From Gerris lacustris (Eukaryota; Arthropoda; Insecta; Hemiptera; Gerridae): a DNA stretch of 64,000 nt. The stretch's first letter is position 1; every line of letters begins with the position of its first letter. Position numbers and translations under genes: made by a program. Under the pieces are notes generated by a model. It had not been told where the DNA came from. It saw only the letters and a program-made list of their open reading frames with translations, and searched no databases. Below, one piece after another: positions 31,666 through 42,310 of the stretch. The stretch covers positions 3,968,001 through 4,032,000 of the forward strand of contig OX578280.1 of the NCBI GenBank assembly GCA_951217055.1, in the 5' to 3' direction.

Positions 31666-31847
31666 GAAGCTATGAGAAAGATGACAGAAGAAGACAAGAA
31701 GAAGATCGCTCAGCAGGTGGAATATTTCCGAACTGAGAAACTCAAGTTTGATAGAGAAGTAGCCAAGTGGGATGATACCGGCAACGATATCATCGTATTG
31801 GCTAAACACATGTGTATGATTATGATGGAAATGACAGACTTCACCAG
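31666..31847 (+). CDS. alpha-Cat: alpha-catenin exon (start of actin-binding domain)
   Basis: It encodes EAMRKMTEEDKKKIAQQVEY, FRTEKLKFDREVAKWDDTG, NDIIVLAKHMCMIMMEMTD and F-T, plus two bases of Arg. W-D-D-(T/S)-G-N-D-I-I-V-L-A-K is the hallmark of the five-helix actin-binding domain. In vertebrates the first helix of this domain unfolds under force to give catch-bond binding to F-actin (family knowledge). The donor is CCAG|GTTAAT. Length is 182 nt. Confidence 0.98.
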
Positions 31848-31871
31848 GTTAATATCTATTTCTTATACTTG

Positions 31872-32012
31872 TTTAAAGCCTGGTTTAGACGATCCAAGTA
31901 TACTTGGATCAAGTCACGCTTAGATTCTACTTTGACGCTACTTGGATCGTGTAAACAGAGTATCCAAGCCAACTTGGACATCCAAGTTGGCTTGGATGGG
32001 CTCCATCAAATT
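31872..32012. repeat. hairpin array of CCAAGT / CTTGGAT words
   Basis: The intron segment is made almost wholly of short direct and inverted words (GATCCAAGTATACTTGGATC; CCAACTTGGACATCCAAGTT; GGCTTGGATGG). GGTTTAGACGATCC at the left is partly matched by GGATCGTGTAAAC at 31953. Its architecture resembles the hairpins at 44989, 62032 and 62357. Confidence 0.55.
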
Positions 32013-32114
32013 AGACTGACAAAAAACAAAATTGATGCCCACCTGACAAATTATGAGAACGAGCTGTCAAAAAATGAGAGAAACAAAAAACTCGACATGC
32101 CACTTACAAGCCTA

Positions 32115-32472
32115 AAAAAAATTGGGCACTTTTTTACTTTAGCACCCCCCTTGGTTTTAAACAATAGTGTGCCCTACAAAATTCACAAAGGTTTGTGTGT
32201 TTGTCTCTCCAAGACATTGAGACTCCTGGGGAAGTTTTATAATTAATATTCCTTTATCTTAATAGTTAATTAGACTAAGGGATATGACGACAATTATATA
32301 CACAAGTGTGATATTCCTTGGTCCCAAGGTACATTGGAATAAATATCCCTTCGTCTTAATAGTTATTTAGACTAAGGATTATATGCTACTCTGTATAATG
32401 TTCCTTTGTCTAAATAACTATTAACACAAAGGGATATAGGGGGGTGCTAAAGTAAAAAAGTACCAAAAATTG
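32115..32472. mobile_element. MITE with GCACTTTTTTACTTTAGCACCCCCC-like ends
   Basis: The left end CTTTTTTACTTTAGCACCCC is matched by GGGGTGCTAAAGTAAAAAAG at the right, with partial extension into AAAAATTG. Three internal copies of a CTTAATAGTTAWTTAGACTAAGG-like word occur, one inverted. No target duplication was recognised. Confidence 0.6.
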
Positions 32473-32646
32473 ATTTAGAAGAGTGTCTTAATACATTGAC
32501 TGAGCCGAACGTTGAGCCAAAATGTTGCCACCTAAATGAGAGTTTTTGTATTACCCTTAAGGATCCACACTACACACTGAACTATTACAAAGGGTACAAT
32601 CTTGGAATTAACTATGTGTTTAATTTGTTATTATATAATCTTTCAG

Positions 32647-32887
32647 AGGTCGAGGTCCGTTGAAAACTACAATGGATGTTATTAACGCAGCTAAGAAGAT
32701 CTCTGAAGCCGGTACTAAATTGGATAAACTAACTCGACAGATCGCCGAGCAATGCCCTGAATCTAGTACCAAGAAAGATTTGATCGCCTACCTTCAGCGT
32801 ATCGCCCTCTACTGCCATCAGCTCAACATTACCAGCAAGGTCAAGGCGGACGTCCAGAACATTTCAGGAGAGCTCATCGTGTCTGGG
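32647..32887 (+). CDS. alpha-Cat: alpha-catenin exon (actin-binding domain)
   Basis: It completes Arg and encodes GRGPLKTTMDVINAAKKISE, AGTKLDKLTRQIAEQCPESS, TKKDLIAYLQRIALYCHQLN and ITSKVKADVQNISGELIVSG. This is core actin-binding-domain sequence with the conserved Y-C-H-Q-L-N-I helix. The acceptor is AATCTTTCAG and the donor GGG|GTAAGC. The exon ends at G-E-L-I-V-S-G, the position where a neuronal alphaN-catenin isoform receives an insert in vertebrates (family knowledge). No insert exon was recognised in the following 3.7-kb intron. Confidence 0.98.
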
Positions 32888-33396
32888 GTAAGCAACAAGT
32901 ATTTAGTTGGTGCCATGTTCACCATGGCACAGGTAGGCTAATTCCTTGGGAGAACAATTTTGTACATGTATTATTTTTTTATTTAATTTGGTTCTTTTTC
33001 AAACTTCACTTTTTTGGGTATAATATTATCAAAAAATATGTTAAAACATTAATTAATAAACGTTATTGGGAGGACTTACCACACTAACACTCAATCCAGC
33101 TGTTTTTCCTAAAATTGTAATTAGTCAATAATATTTATTAATTATAAAATATTTTGATTTTGATACCAAAGTGTCATTTAAAATCTTCGACACTTGATAT
33201 AATTCTACGCCGCATTAAATGTGGGGGACCATAGTCCATGGAATAGGACTTTCTCATCCATTTCACCGGTTTTAAATTGTTATCTATTGTCCCTTATAAA
33301 CTGCTTAGCCCCGTTGAATTGTGGCATATATATTTATTATAATACAGATCAAAATCATTCATCGACTGAGGGTACATATAAAACTCAATTTAGTTA
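32888..33396. other. intron, no gene seen
   Basis: AT-rich intron without recognised features. Confidence 0.4.
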
Positions 33397-35092
33397 CAGT
33401 GAAATTCGCTTACAACGATCTTCAAGGGACCTAGTAAAACAGATCGTTATATCCGAACATCATTGTATCCAATATAAGATAAAAGATGAAGGAAATAATA
33501 ATTTTAATGTGCAAATGCAAATCTGCAAGGTATTAACAAATAGGATTAAAAAAAGACATTATAAGTATAAAAACTTTTTTTAAAAAGTCAGCTAGTTAAT
33601 AATCAGTCAAATTAACACACCAAATATTATATGTAAGAGTAGCCTTTCATAAATAAAGTACCAATTGTTTACGGATTTTAACTGTAATGTCTTGATCATG
33701 TATGGCTAATTTTATCTACCGTGTTAATTACACTTGTAACAGAAACTAACGTACGCACCTGATCATGATCAATAGAAAACAACACTTCCAAACTTTCCCA
33801 GACAGAGATCTTTGTTCCAAACACCACATTCTAAACGTTCAATTATTTTTACTTTTCCCGCTATAGATAATGAGCGGCGCCTTTTATTCTTTTATAAGGC
33901 AATAGGTCCGAACTATAAGAAACCAAAATGGTAAATGAGACTCTCCTAGTTAAGATGAAAAACAAAACGGGCTGTTAAACCAGATAAAGAGATTCCATGA
34001 ACTAAACATATTTAAACAAAAAAGAGTAAACTCCTATCAGTAACCATTCTTAGAAAATGGAAGGGGGAAGTAGAGTGTTGTTTTGTCGGGCATTTGAGGA
34101 AAGTTTTTTTATACATATGTACTTAGAAAATGGGAAGCGAACTGTTGTTTTGGCGGCAATAAAGAAAGGGTCTTCGTGGAAAGGTGAAATAAAATTCCTT
34201 ACATCGTTGTAGGCTAATGGCATGACCAATTTTAATTCTAAAATGAGATTGCTTTACCCGTATTATGCAGCACTGGTCAAAGAATGCCAAGAGGCCTTAG
34301 AGACGCTTGCAGAGTTAAAGAAGGTTACTCTGCTTTGGGTTCCTGGACACACAGGGGTTCCGGGAAATGAAAAAGCAGATGAAATAGCAAAAAGGGGTGC
34401 CTCCATGCCATTCTGCGGACCGGAGCTCGCTATTGACTGGTCCAGAGGGCAAACCAAATCGGCCATCAAAAAGTGGATCTGGGAGGAAGCAGGGAAGGTG
34501 TGGACAAGAACTGAAGGATGCAGGCAGACCAAGATGATGCTGCCTAAGCTAGATAAAGGGAAAACCAGATGGCTCATGGGACTGAGTTGACCCAACCTAA
34601 GAAAAATGGTGGGGGTCTTAACAGGTCATTGTCAACTAAATAGACATCTGGCACTATTAAAGATTGAAGAGGATCCCACATGTCCAGTGTGTGGCGAAGA
34701 AGTGGAAACAGCCTACCACCTGGTGGGAGCTTGCGAAGGACATGGGAGACTACGCTTTCACACCTTAGGATCAGGGATTATCAGAGAGGAGGAACTTGTC
34801 ACACTTAAGTGGCAGGATATCCTCTCCTTTATTACCCAAACTAGGAGACTTGAGGGTAAGACTGAGGTGGTTCGATGGGCGTGAAAAACCAGGGGTTGGC
34901 AAAAAGGACCCGAGTGCGGTCTAGTTGCCAGGCTTGGCCTCCCGGCCCCCTTACTACTACTACTACCCGTATTATTGTTATATCCGAACTTAATCATTGC
35001 ATGTTATATAGGAAACCAACCAAATGCATTGATTGCAATCGTTATACCCGGAATATCGCTGTATCCGGGTTCGTTATAAGCGAATTTCACTG
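33397..35092. mobile_element. pogo/Tc1-type element, TA target, with nested LINE
   Basis: CAGTGAAATTCGCTTACAAC and the inverse CGTTATAAGCGAATTTCACT-G form the termini, with TA flanks at 33395-33396 and 35093-35094. Subterminal CGTTATATCCGAA words recur. Without the inserted LINE (34267-34963) the element is about 1.0 kb. No transposase frame was recognised. Confidence 0.8.
34255..34975 (+). mobile_element. 5'-truncated RNase H-bearing non-LTR retrotransposon (copy 2)
   Basis: The 12-mer TACCCGTATTAT occurs at 34255-34266 and 34964-34975 as target duplication. The insert reads A-A-L-V-K-E-C-Q-E-A-L..., then L-L-W-V-P-G-H-T-G-V-P-G-N-E-K-A-D-E (RNase H, with the catalytic His/Asp context), LTGHCQLNRHLALLKIEEDP, C-P-V-C, and A-Y-H-L-V-G-A-C-E. 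It ends in a (TAC)n tail. One in-frame TGA after W-L-M-G-L-S splits it. It is clearly the same family as the minus-strand copy at 26349, and it inserted into a DNA transposon. Confidence 0.9.
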
Positions 35093-35564
35093 TATTTTTC
35101 TTATTAGGCAGATTTTTCTTAAATTCTTTTTCATTATGCTCATTTATCCTATATGAAACCTTATATAGCCCTACTATTACAAATATGAACCACATATTTG
35201 CTTCAAATAACAAATCAACTAATTTTTTTTTGTTTTCTTTTTTTTTATTCAGATGAGATTGGTAAACATTTTTTTTTATTAATGAGCTGACCAAGTTTAT
35301 TGTGGAGTAATCCATCTACATCTTTAGAAATTGGTTGTTGTTTTTTTTTCTTTAATTAGATTAAAAAAACAAACAAAATGACATAATTTACTGGACAAAG
35401 GCAATTTTGAAAGAACCTCTGGTAACACTTTTTTTTTTTTTTTTATTATTATTTTTTTGGAAAATCTAAGCACAGTACTTATGTAAGTGTTCGTCTCAAG
35501 TTAGAAGTTAAGTAATTTTTTTTTTTAACTAAAAAAATCAAATATTTAAGTTTTAGGTAGTATT
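35093..35564. other. intron, no gene seen
   Basis: AT-rich intron with T tracts; nothing recognised. Confidence 0.4.
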
Positions 35565-36134
35565 CTTTCTACAGAAAGATTAAATTTTAATTTAAATCAA
35601 ATTATAATTATCATTAACTACGGGTGACATACAGAGAAAAATAGACCCCAGCACCGGGACTTGAACCACAGGCCTCCTATATATCCGTTACAGGCGCTCT
35701 TACCAACTGAGCTATACTGGATAATGATCTTTCTCTGGTATTACCGATACCAAGTCTCGAATCCAAGCTTTTAATCTTTTCTACAAATCTAGCCAGCCAA
35801 TATTCACGGCAATAGAACTAGACCGAGAATTAACGCTTATAATTACAAGTACTATTTGAGTACTTTATAATTATAAGCGTTAATTCTCGGTCTAGTTCTA
35901 TTGCTGTGAATATTTGGCTTGCTAGATTTGTAGAAAAGATTGAAAAGCTTGGATTCGGGGAATTTGTATCGGTAACGACAGAGAAAAATCATTCTCCCGT
36001 ATAGCTTAGTTGGTAAGAGCGCATGTAAGGATATAACGGATAGGAGGCCCATGGTTCAAGTCCCGGTGCTGGGGTCTATTTTTCTCTGTATGTCTCCTGT
36101 AGTTAATGATAATTATAATTTAATTTAAATTAAA
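35565..36134. mobile_element. foldback element carrying tRNA-like units (copy 3)
   Basis: The most complete pair of arms. GTATTCTTTCTACAGAAAGA starts the left end, and AAATCAAATTATAATTATCA is mirrored on the right. Inner arms GCGTTAATTCTCGGTCTAGT and the inverse meet at a short spacer with TACTATTTGAGTAC. tRNA-like segments lie at 35648-35720 (minus) and 35997-36072 (plus). Confidence 0.8.
35648..35720 (-). other. tRNA-like segment inside foldback arm
   Basis: On the minus strand it has the CCAGTAT acceptor-like start, TAGCTCAGTTGG A box, GCTC/GAGC D stem and GGTTCAAGTCC B box, followed by TATTTTTCTC as a polymerase III stop. The anticodon arm is imperfect (CCTGT / ATAGG with an enlarged loop). 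Confidence 0.5.
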
Positions 36135-36604
36135 TAAAAATCTAAAATGGTTTACACAGTAACACAAGCATCTTTTAACTTACAAGCTAAGTTAATTGAC
36201 CTCAAGGATTTAATTATTTCCTTGAACTCGACACATGAACTTTTTACTCGTATAAGATTTATTAGTAATTGTTACGAGAAAGATAATGTCGAAGTTAGAT
36301 ATCTGGTAATCTAAACGGCAATTGGAAGTTGACAAGCTGGACACTCGGAGAGGACAAACAATTACCTAAACAAACAAAATTTAATGTTAGACCGTACTAA
36401 TCTAGATAATATTTTTTAACTAACTATTTGACATGACAATTTATGGTACTAATGTTTATTTAACCGTTTACTTATTTATTCTGTTTATTATTTAATTTTA
36501 ATTTTAATTTTTTTGCATTGTACAAAACGTGTGTAGAAAAGAAACTTCACTCGTTTTTACTAGGGAGCGACTGATGCCTAGTATTTTGACTTTGTTTATT
36601 CCAG
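36135..36604. other. intron, no gene seen
   Basis: AT-rich intron ending GTTTATTCCAG. Confidence 0.45.
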
Positions 36605-36721
36605 CTGGACAGTGCTACGTCTTTGATACAAGCTGCTAAGAACCTGATGAATGCTGTCGTGCTCACCGTCAAAGCCTCTTATGTCGCCAGTACAAAATAC
36701 CCCCGTCAAGGCACAGTCTCG
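36605..36721 (+). CDS. alpha-Cat: alpha-catenin exon (actin-binding domain, last helix)
   Basis: It encodes LDSATSLIQAAKNLMNAVVL, TVKASYVASTKYPRQGTVS in 39 exact codons (phase 0 in and out). The L-D-S-A-T-S-L-I-Q-A-A-K-N-L-M-N-A-V run is near-invariant in alpha-catenins. The donor is TCG|GTAAGC. It is followed by the 23.9-kb final intron. Confidence 0.98.
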
Positions 36722-37090
36722 GTAAGCATCTATTATTATTTTTTTAATTTAAAATATTTCAATTATTTCTTTTTTTACATTTTTCTGTTTTTCTTGCCTC
36801 GGCTACAATTTTTTCAGCTTGAATTTAAAGTAGATATTACATTTTTTTTTTTTTTTTTAGTGAAATAGATTTATTTTTTAGTTGGATTTCAACTTTTTGC
36901 ATTAGTGATATGAAAAATCATAGTTACTTGTTTATTTCATTAAATATGTTTTTAAATGTTGTTTGTATCATAATGATGTATTTTTGTGTTTTTTTATAGA
37001 TTATCTTTATTTTTTTACTTGTTATTGCCAGTTTTAATTTAATGAAATCAACACAAAATAAGATAAAATTACAAGATAAAAAGATCTTTT
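36722..37090. other. intron, no gene seen
   Basis: Start of the last intron: AT-rich, with T tracts. Confidence 0.4.
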
Positions 37091-38060
37091 TACTACGTTT
37101 TTATTAGCTTTCTTTCTTGTTTGTTTGTTTGTCCGGTACAAATCTGGCAATCGATTTCTAACTAACTTCCCGAATAGCTAGACATTTGAAACTTTTATCA
37201 TAGCTCAGAACACGATGACAATGCATTATTTTAATACTTTTAGCCATCTTTCAGCAGAATTTAATTGGTTTTCAGCAAATTTTGCTGTGTGGAAAGTTAG
37301 TTGGGAAAAAATCCGCAAGTTATTTTATTTGTTTTGCCATGTCCCATATTTACAATCTTCATTTTGACGGGTTTTAAATTTGTAATAAACATTGAATGAC
37401 AGCAAAACAGGAAATATATTGATTATATTATTTATTGATTATATTATTTATGTAATCTTTTATCTTTTTTTATTTCAAATATATCGATGGCACGGTTTAG
37501 ATTTGGTGTTGGGGAGATCCGTTGTACAAAGATTTGTCCTTTTGTAGGTTTAAGATCAGCTCTCTAGATGGTTGTCATTTATGTGAAGTAAATAAATTTG
37601 GAACTATTTTTTTTTTTTCACTAACATATATTATATAACAATAACATTTATATTATCAAAATTACATACGATTCAACAGAAAATTTAAAACCGTAGTATA
37701 TAAAAAGTTATTTTTATCTTGAAATTATTATATACTACGTTTTTAAATTTTCTGTCATAAATCATAAATTTGAAACCCGTCAAAACAAAGATCATAAATA
37801 TGGGATATGTCAAAACAAATAAAATAACTTGTGGATTTTTTCCGAACTAACTTTCTATACAGCAAAATTTGCTGAAAACTAATTAAATTCTGCTGAAAGA
37901 TGGCTAAAAGTATTAAAATATTGCATTGTCATTGTGTTCTGAGCTGTTCTAAAAGTTTCAAATGTCTAGCTACTCGGGAAGTTAGTTAAAAATCGATTGC
38001 AAGATTTGTACTGGACAAACAAACAAACAAACAAGAAAGCAAGCTAATAAAAACGTAGTA
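37091..38060. mobile_element. TACTACG-family MITE (copy 2), head-to-head
   Basis: The left unit starts TACTACGTTTTTATTAGC and runs with the same order as 12737-13319. The right unit is an inverse copy ending GCTAATAAAAACGTAGTA. The junction near 37700-37745 contains further TACTACG/CGTAGTA ends. The structure is an inverted dimer. Confidence 0.75.
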
Positions 38061-38754
38061 AAAAATAAATATTATTTTTACATAATAATCTAGGATTTAT
38101 TTGTATTATTTATTACTAAATAAAAAATAAAAAAATTAAACAAAGACAATAATGATTGTAATAATACTTTGGGGATTTGGTTAAAACTGTGTATATATGT
38201 TGGTTTGCTCAGGAGGTGTCTGAAGTTGGGAATTTCCAGAGAGGCACGGGGATGTTTTATTTCCCAGTATCGGCTACAATGTCTATTCTTTACAATATCG
38301 CTCTGGTATCAGTGTTTTACACAATCTACAAAACACAATGTTTGCCGGAAAACAATTTTTTTCTTTCTTTTTGTTTTCCTCCCTCTCTCCCTCTTGTGAC
38401 GTTGTCTAACAAACCAACTAATGTGTGTTTTCTAACTATTTCATTCGCTATTTTTTTCATTATAATCTTTTTATTTTTTAGTTGACCGTTATTTCTCTCG
38501 ATTAAAAATATCCTTTCTTTAAATTAGATCCAGTATTATAGAAATAATAATAAGCTTATATTTTAGTATTATTATTTTTTAGTAAAATCACTTATTTAAT
38601 CAAACTCTTTCCAAACCATTTAGTTTAATTTTAACTATATATTTCTTGGTCAGTACTATAATCTTTCATAATTTGAAGTACTTTTGCGTCTTCTCCTCAC
38701 TCCTTATTGTAAAAATTACATTTTGAACTAGAGCTTAAGATTATAATAATTATC
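38061..38754. other. intron, no gene assigned
   Basis: Open frames near 38169-38485 have no recognised family and no alpha-catenin similarity. The segment 38215-38320 is somewhat less AT-biased than its neighbours. Confidence 0.35.
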
Positions 38755-39150
38755 AAAAACTTGGTTTTCCGGCAAAATCCATGTCACGAAGGGGTTGAAA
38801 TCCGATGTTTCGCTTCCACTGCTGGAAGCATCTTCAGGGGTGTGGTGCATTGTGATGTTGACGAATGTCACTAATGAAGAACGGTGTATTTATACTGGTT
38901 TTCTATTCTGTAGATTGTACCTGAATTTCTCGGGGGTTCCTTTACTCGGGGTAATCCTTTGTCAGGATGATGCAATCAGGCAAGTGCTGCCTTCGTCGGT
39001 GTTCCTTTGTCGGGCGGGTGATGTAATAAGTCGGGAAGTTACTGTGGTGGCACCGTCTCTTGCTATCTGCTTGGCGCAGGTGCTGATCAGAGGTTTCGAG
39101 GTCCGAGAAAGGGTGAAACCATCCTCTCTGTTAAAGTTCTTTTAAGTAGG
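38755..39150 (-). pseudogene. Penelope-like retroelement 3' end
   Basis: On the minus strand a frame begins near 39145 with LYREDGFTLSRTSKPLIS, matching the N-x-x-D-G-x-x-L-S-x-x-W-x-P motif I associate with the C-terminus of GIY-YIG Penelope-like and related elements. It has internal stops. The sequence then passes through GTGGTGCATT text and the hairpin CTGAAGAT-GCTTCC...GGAAGC-GAAAC (38807-38837 minus) to a terminal CCGGAAAACCAAG. This links the hairpin-bearing terminus to a coding retroelement. Confidence 0.5.
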
Positions 39151-39745
39151 CGGAAGTTGTTAATGTTCCTTAAAAAACACATTAAATAAAAAACTACAGT
39201 CACATCTCTGGCAGTTAAAGATGTATGTTCTTAATAAATATGGTTGAGGCAATCCTTATAATTTTGACTATTTTGAACCCGCTTCCATTTGTAACTGCAA
39301 CTGATTTACAAAATTATGGTAAATTCCACTTTTCCTTTACTTCTACGACTAAATCTCCTTATTGGCGTTTAATCTCTCAAATCTCTATTTCTCTTCAAAA
39401 TACAGATACTATTATACAGTTATGCTCATTTTTTTCTCCCACTCTACTTGTTTCTTTTTCTTCATTTGTTGATGGATTTAAATTAAACCTCCTAAAACCA
39501 TTATTCCTCTTCAGGTAAAAATTATTTTACCCATACATATCTAGCTAAGAGTTCTTCAATCCCAACATGTGTATTAATGGTAGCTCTTTATTTCTTTTAT
39601 GAATTAGTTCTTTTGTTATTTGTTGGAATTAGATAGATTCGTTCTCTCATAACTTTCTCATTTTCTTAGGGATGAGTTACTTCATGTTACTAGGATCCTA
39701 AACTGTGTTTTTCTCCAATGTGTGACAGCAACTTATCATGTAAGA
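39151..39745. other. intron, no gene seen
   Basis: No gene or repeat was recognised. Confidence 0.35.
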
Positions 39746-39760
39746 GGTGATGTTCAATAA

Positions 39761-40010
39761 CCAAACAACGTCCATTCAAGGTCTAATTATTCAAGAAATG
39801 ATAAGGACAAAGTTAGTGATAGTTTATGTAAGGGACTCAAAGAAGAAAAGTCATCATCTGATGAAGAGCTAGGTATAAATTTAGTTGAAGAAGAGAAACA
39901 TGAAGAAAAGATCATTGAAACTAGACTTAATCAAAGGGAAGAATTGTTGAAGAAATTTGGCGCAGGCATTTGAGGATTCAAATTAAACTGGTTTCTTGAG
40001 TGGAGGAAAA
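39761..40010 (+). pseudogene. PRP4-kinase (PRPF4B-like) retropseudogene fragment
   Basis: An open stretch without ATG reads S-R-N-D-K-D-K-V-S-D-S-L-C-K-G-L-K, EEKSSSDEELGINLVEEE, KHEEKIIETRLNQREELLKK and F-G-A-G-I before TGA. Order and spacing resemble the region before the kinase domain of the splicing kinase PRP4 (S-L-S-E-G-x-K ... S-S-S-D ... E-E-x-x-I-x-x-R-x-x-Q-R). A second frame may continue it with G-K-L-S-E-I-T-K-E-K-E, interrupted by stops. It has no splice signals and no start, so it looks like a decayed retrocopy. Low-complexity charge bias could also produce a chance match. Confidence 0.4.
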
Positions 40011-40199
40011 TTAAGTGAAATAACCAAAGAAAAAGAATAAAAACCTGAAAAATGAACTGGAACTGGTGGTGAAGGAAGTCAGATATGTGATGAATAGAGT
40101 TCGGATCAGTATGCACTTAAAATCCTCAATATATGCATTTCAAACGTGCGAAATATGCACGTGTATCCTAAATATATGCACTTATTCCTAATATATGCG

Positions 40200-40898
40200 G
40201 AGCCTAGTATCAAAGACGGACATTCGACATTTTTTCCGAATTTCAGTTATCGATTGTTTCTTATAGATTTTTGCCTGCTGCATCAGATTCTGCTATCCAT
40301 TTGCATCAAAAACTACCAGAAAAAGGGTAAAAATGCAATAATATTTGTAGTTTTGTTTCAAATACGGACAAGTCAACACATGTTTTGCTTCAAAAGTGGA
40401 CATAACCGAAACAGCCAATCAGGAGGCTGAATTTTACTAACTCGTTCCGATGATGCACTGCGGGCTTTAGCATCTGAATACCTACTCCTACCATTTTGTC
40501 TTACATGTTTAGAAAAATGACACCCCGAGGGGAAATCGAGAAATCAATTTTAGCTCTAAATTTAGGGGCACTACCCCCTAAGAACTCTGAAAAACGTAAA
40601 AAAAAATTATTTCTCCAATATTATTATTCTAACCATTATTTTCAACGTCATTTTGCTTCAAAAACGGACAAAACCTTGTTTTTGTTTCAAAAGCGGATAA
40701 CTCCACTTTTTAACTCCATTTAGCAGCTAAAATATCAAAGAAATTCACGTTTTCAGTACTTCTAACTAGTTTTGAGTCTATTAAGAATCTACAGAAAAAA
40801 AAAACATTGCTCTAGCCCCTGTAGAATTTGAGCTATAGTTTTTCGGCTCTCCTGTAAAATTTTGAAATGTGCTCTTGTCCGTATTTGATACTAAGCTC
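40200..40898. mobile_element. MITE with GAGCYTAGTATCAAA ends
   Basis: GAGCCTAGTATCAAAGACGG and the inverse of GTCCGTATTTGATACTAAGC form terminal repeats of about 22 bases. Internal GTTTTGCTTCAAAAGTGGAC-type words recur. A segment at 40496-40620 (ACCCCGAGGGGAAATCGAGA, GGGGCACTACCCCC) is shared with the repeat at 46809-47340 and is a probable nested fragment. A diverged relative is at 27868-28325. Confidence 0.6.
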
Positions 40899-41144
40899 CT
40901 CATATGTACTCAAATATGCACTTATTCCTAATGTATACAGTCCAATAGGCAGCTTTATATTTTGATAATGCTATGCAATAAGAGCGTTTAAAAATTGCCA
41001 AAAACATGACATTTGAAGGTTAGATAGGAGAATACACAAGAATAACCACCAAATATAGAATTACTGACAATAATTTAAAGAAATGAAGAAGTTATACAAA
41101 ACAATAACATAAGATGTGATGACAATTACCCAACATGGTAACAT

Positions 41145-41349
41145 GAGATTTAGGAAAGAACATCTTGGTCTTCTGGTAAGTAGACCTGAAGTATCAAAAA
41201 CTAAAACCTTAGAGGTAGACGGACGTCGTATTACTAGAACTAGAAAATAAGAAACGGACGCATTGGCCTCTGGCAAGAGTCGTAGAACTCATTCAGGGGA
41301 GAGATGGTATCGTAAGAGTAGCCAAGATCCAAGCCCATGATGGATAATG
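41145..41349 (+). pseudogene. BEL/Pao-type LTR retrotransposon pol C-terminus
   Basis: Frames contain FRKEHLGLLVSRPEV and then KKRTHWPLARVVELIQGRDG, IVRVAKIQAHDG before TAA. W-P-L-(A/G)-R-V-x-E-(L/I)-x-x-G-x-D-G-x-x-R-V is the C-terminal domain after the integrase of BEL/Pao elements (family knowledge). A frameshift separates the parts. No long terminal repeats were identified. Confidence 0.6.
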
Positions 41350-41785
41350 AACGTGACCGGTATAGCGGCACTTCCCTCTTGAGATGTGACAGGAGAGTAA
41401 ACTAAAGACAGCTCTGCAAACCCAGCGGAACAACGAGGCTACCTAGCAAAACAAGAATGCCAACAACCCATGTCATCTCTTGGTCTATTTTGGGTGGAAG
41501 TGTTGAAAATCTTTGAAAAGTAAACAAAGCTGTTTCATGGGGTCAAAAATAAAATAAACAAACAAAAAAATGATAGTCTAGTTTTGTTAGATTCAGCTGA
41601 AACTTTTTTTTTTTTTTTTATTAGATTCCGTGTAGTTTTTTTTTTTTTATTAGATTCTTTGTAGACTTATTATTAGATTCTGTGGTTGTATCGTTATAGT
41701 TCTGTTATATTAGACTAGAATTAAAAAGATTCCAGAATTAAACCGATTTGTACTTCTATGGTTTACCTCAATACCTCGTTGGTTT
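41350..41785. other. intron, no gene seen
   Basis: Repeat debris with two adjacent T tracts each preceding TTATTAGATTC; nothing assigned. Confidence 0.35.
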
Positions 41786-42165
41786 ACCTGCAATACCTCG
41801 TAACCCTCAAAATCGAAACTTTTTTTTATTGCATTTTTTGATAGATATTATTAATATCTACCTATGTGCAAAAGCTAGTAAGCCTTAAGCAATTATTTCT
41901 TATAGAAATTATTGTAACACTTCGTATTCATCATTTAACTAAAGTGTACAAAAAAAACCTCGTATACGACAAGGTTTCAAAACCTCATTACCCCCCATGC
42001 ATTGTAAGTCTTTAACTAGATGTGGGATACGTTTAAGTGTTTCAGTAAAATTAATTAAAATCAAAATAAATATAAAGAAAATATAAAAATTAACTTTTTT
42101 AAAAAACAACATTTTTTTGCTTCTCCTGAAAAAATTAGTTTTTGGGGTTACGAGGTTTTGCAGGT
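41786..42165. mobile_element. MITE with ACCTGCAAWACCTCGTAACC ends
   Basis: ACCTGCAATACCTCGTAACC and the inverse GGTTACGAGGTTTTGCAGGT form terminal repeats with one mismatch; TA lies at both outer edges. No coding region. Confidence 0.65.
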
Positions 42166-42189
42166 ACACAGTCGATATATTACTTGAAA

Positions 42190-42310
42190 AGGATGGGAAC
42201 GACGGTTTTTTGTAAAACTGTAGATTATCCGAAGATGGCTGCTTTTGAACAGCCGAAACTGGTCAATTGTTTCAATAATAATTTTTTTGTGTGAAGACGT
42301 TGTTTGGTTA
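42190..42310 (+). repeat. Penelope-like terminal remnant with ribozyme-like hairpin
   Basis: CCGAAGAT, a GGCTG/CAGCC stem and GAAAC are at 42229-42259. Flanking text TTTGTGTGAAGAC is shared with 6030-6130 in inverse orientation. Confidence 0.45.

Noticed and set aside
31812..32246. 144-codon frame overlapping the exon at 31666
   Set aside because: It is a different frame from the alpha-catenin exon and runs through a hairpin array and a MITE terminus.
32888..36604. Counterpart of the neuronal alphaN-catenin insert at the G-E-L-I-V-S-G junction
   Set aside because: No open, phase-0 exon with convincing splice sites was seen between the transposons of this intron.
38169..38485. Open frames in the last intron, considered as an extra alpha-catenin exon or a nested gene
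   Set aside because: The peptide has no alpha-catenin or other family features, and the possible splice sites do not preserve a conserved junction (G-T-V-S joins perfectly to S-P-I-V in the last exon).
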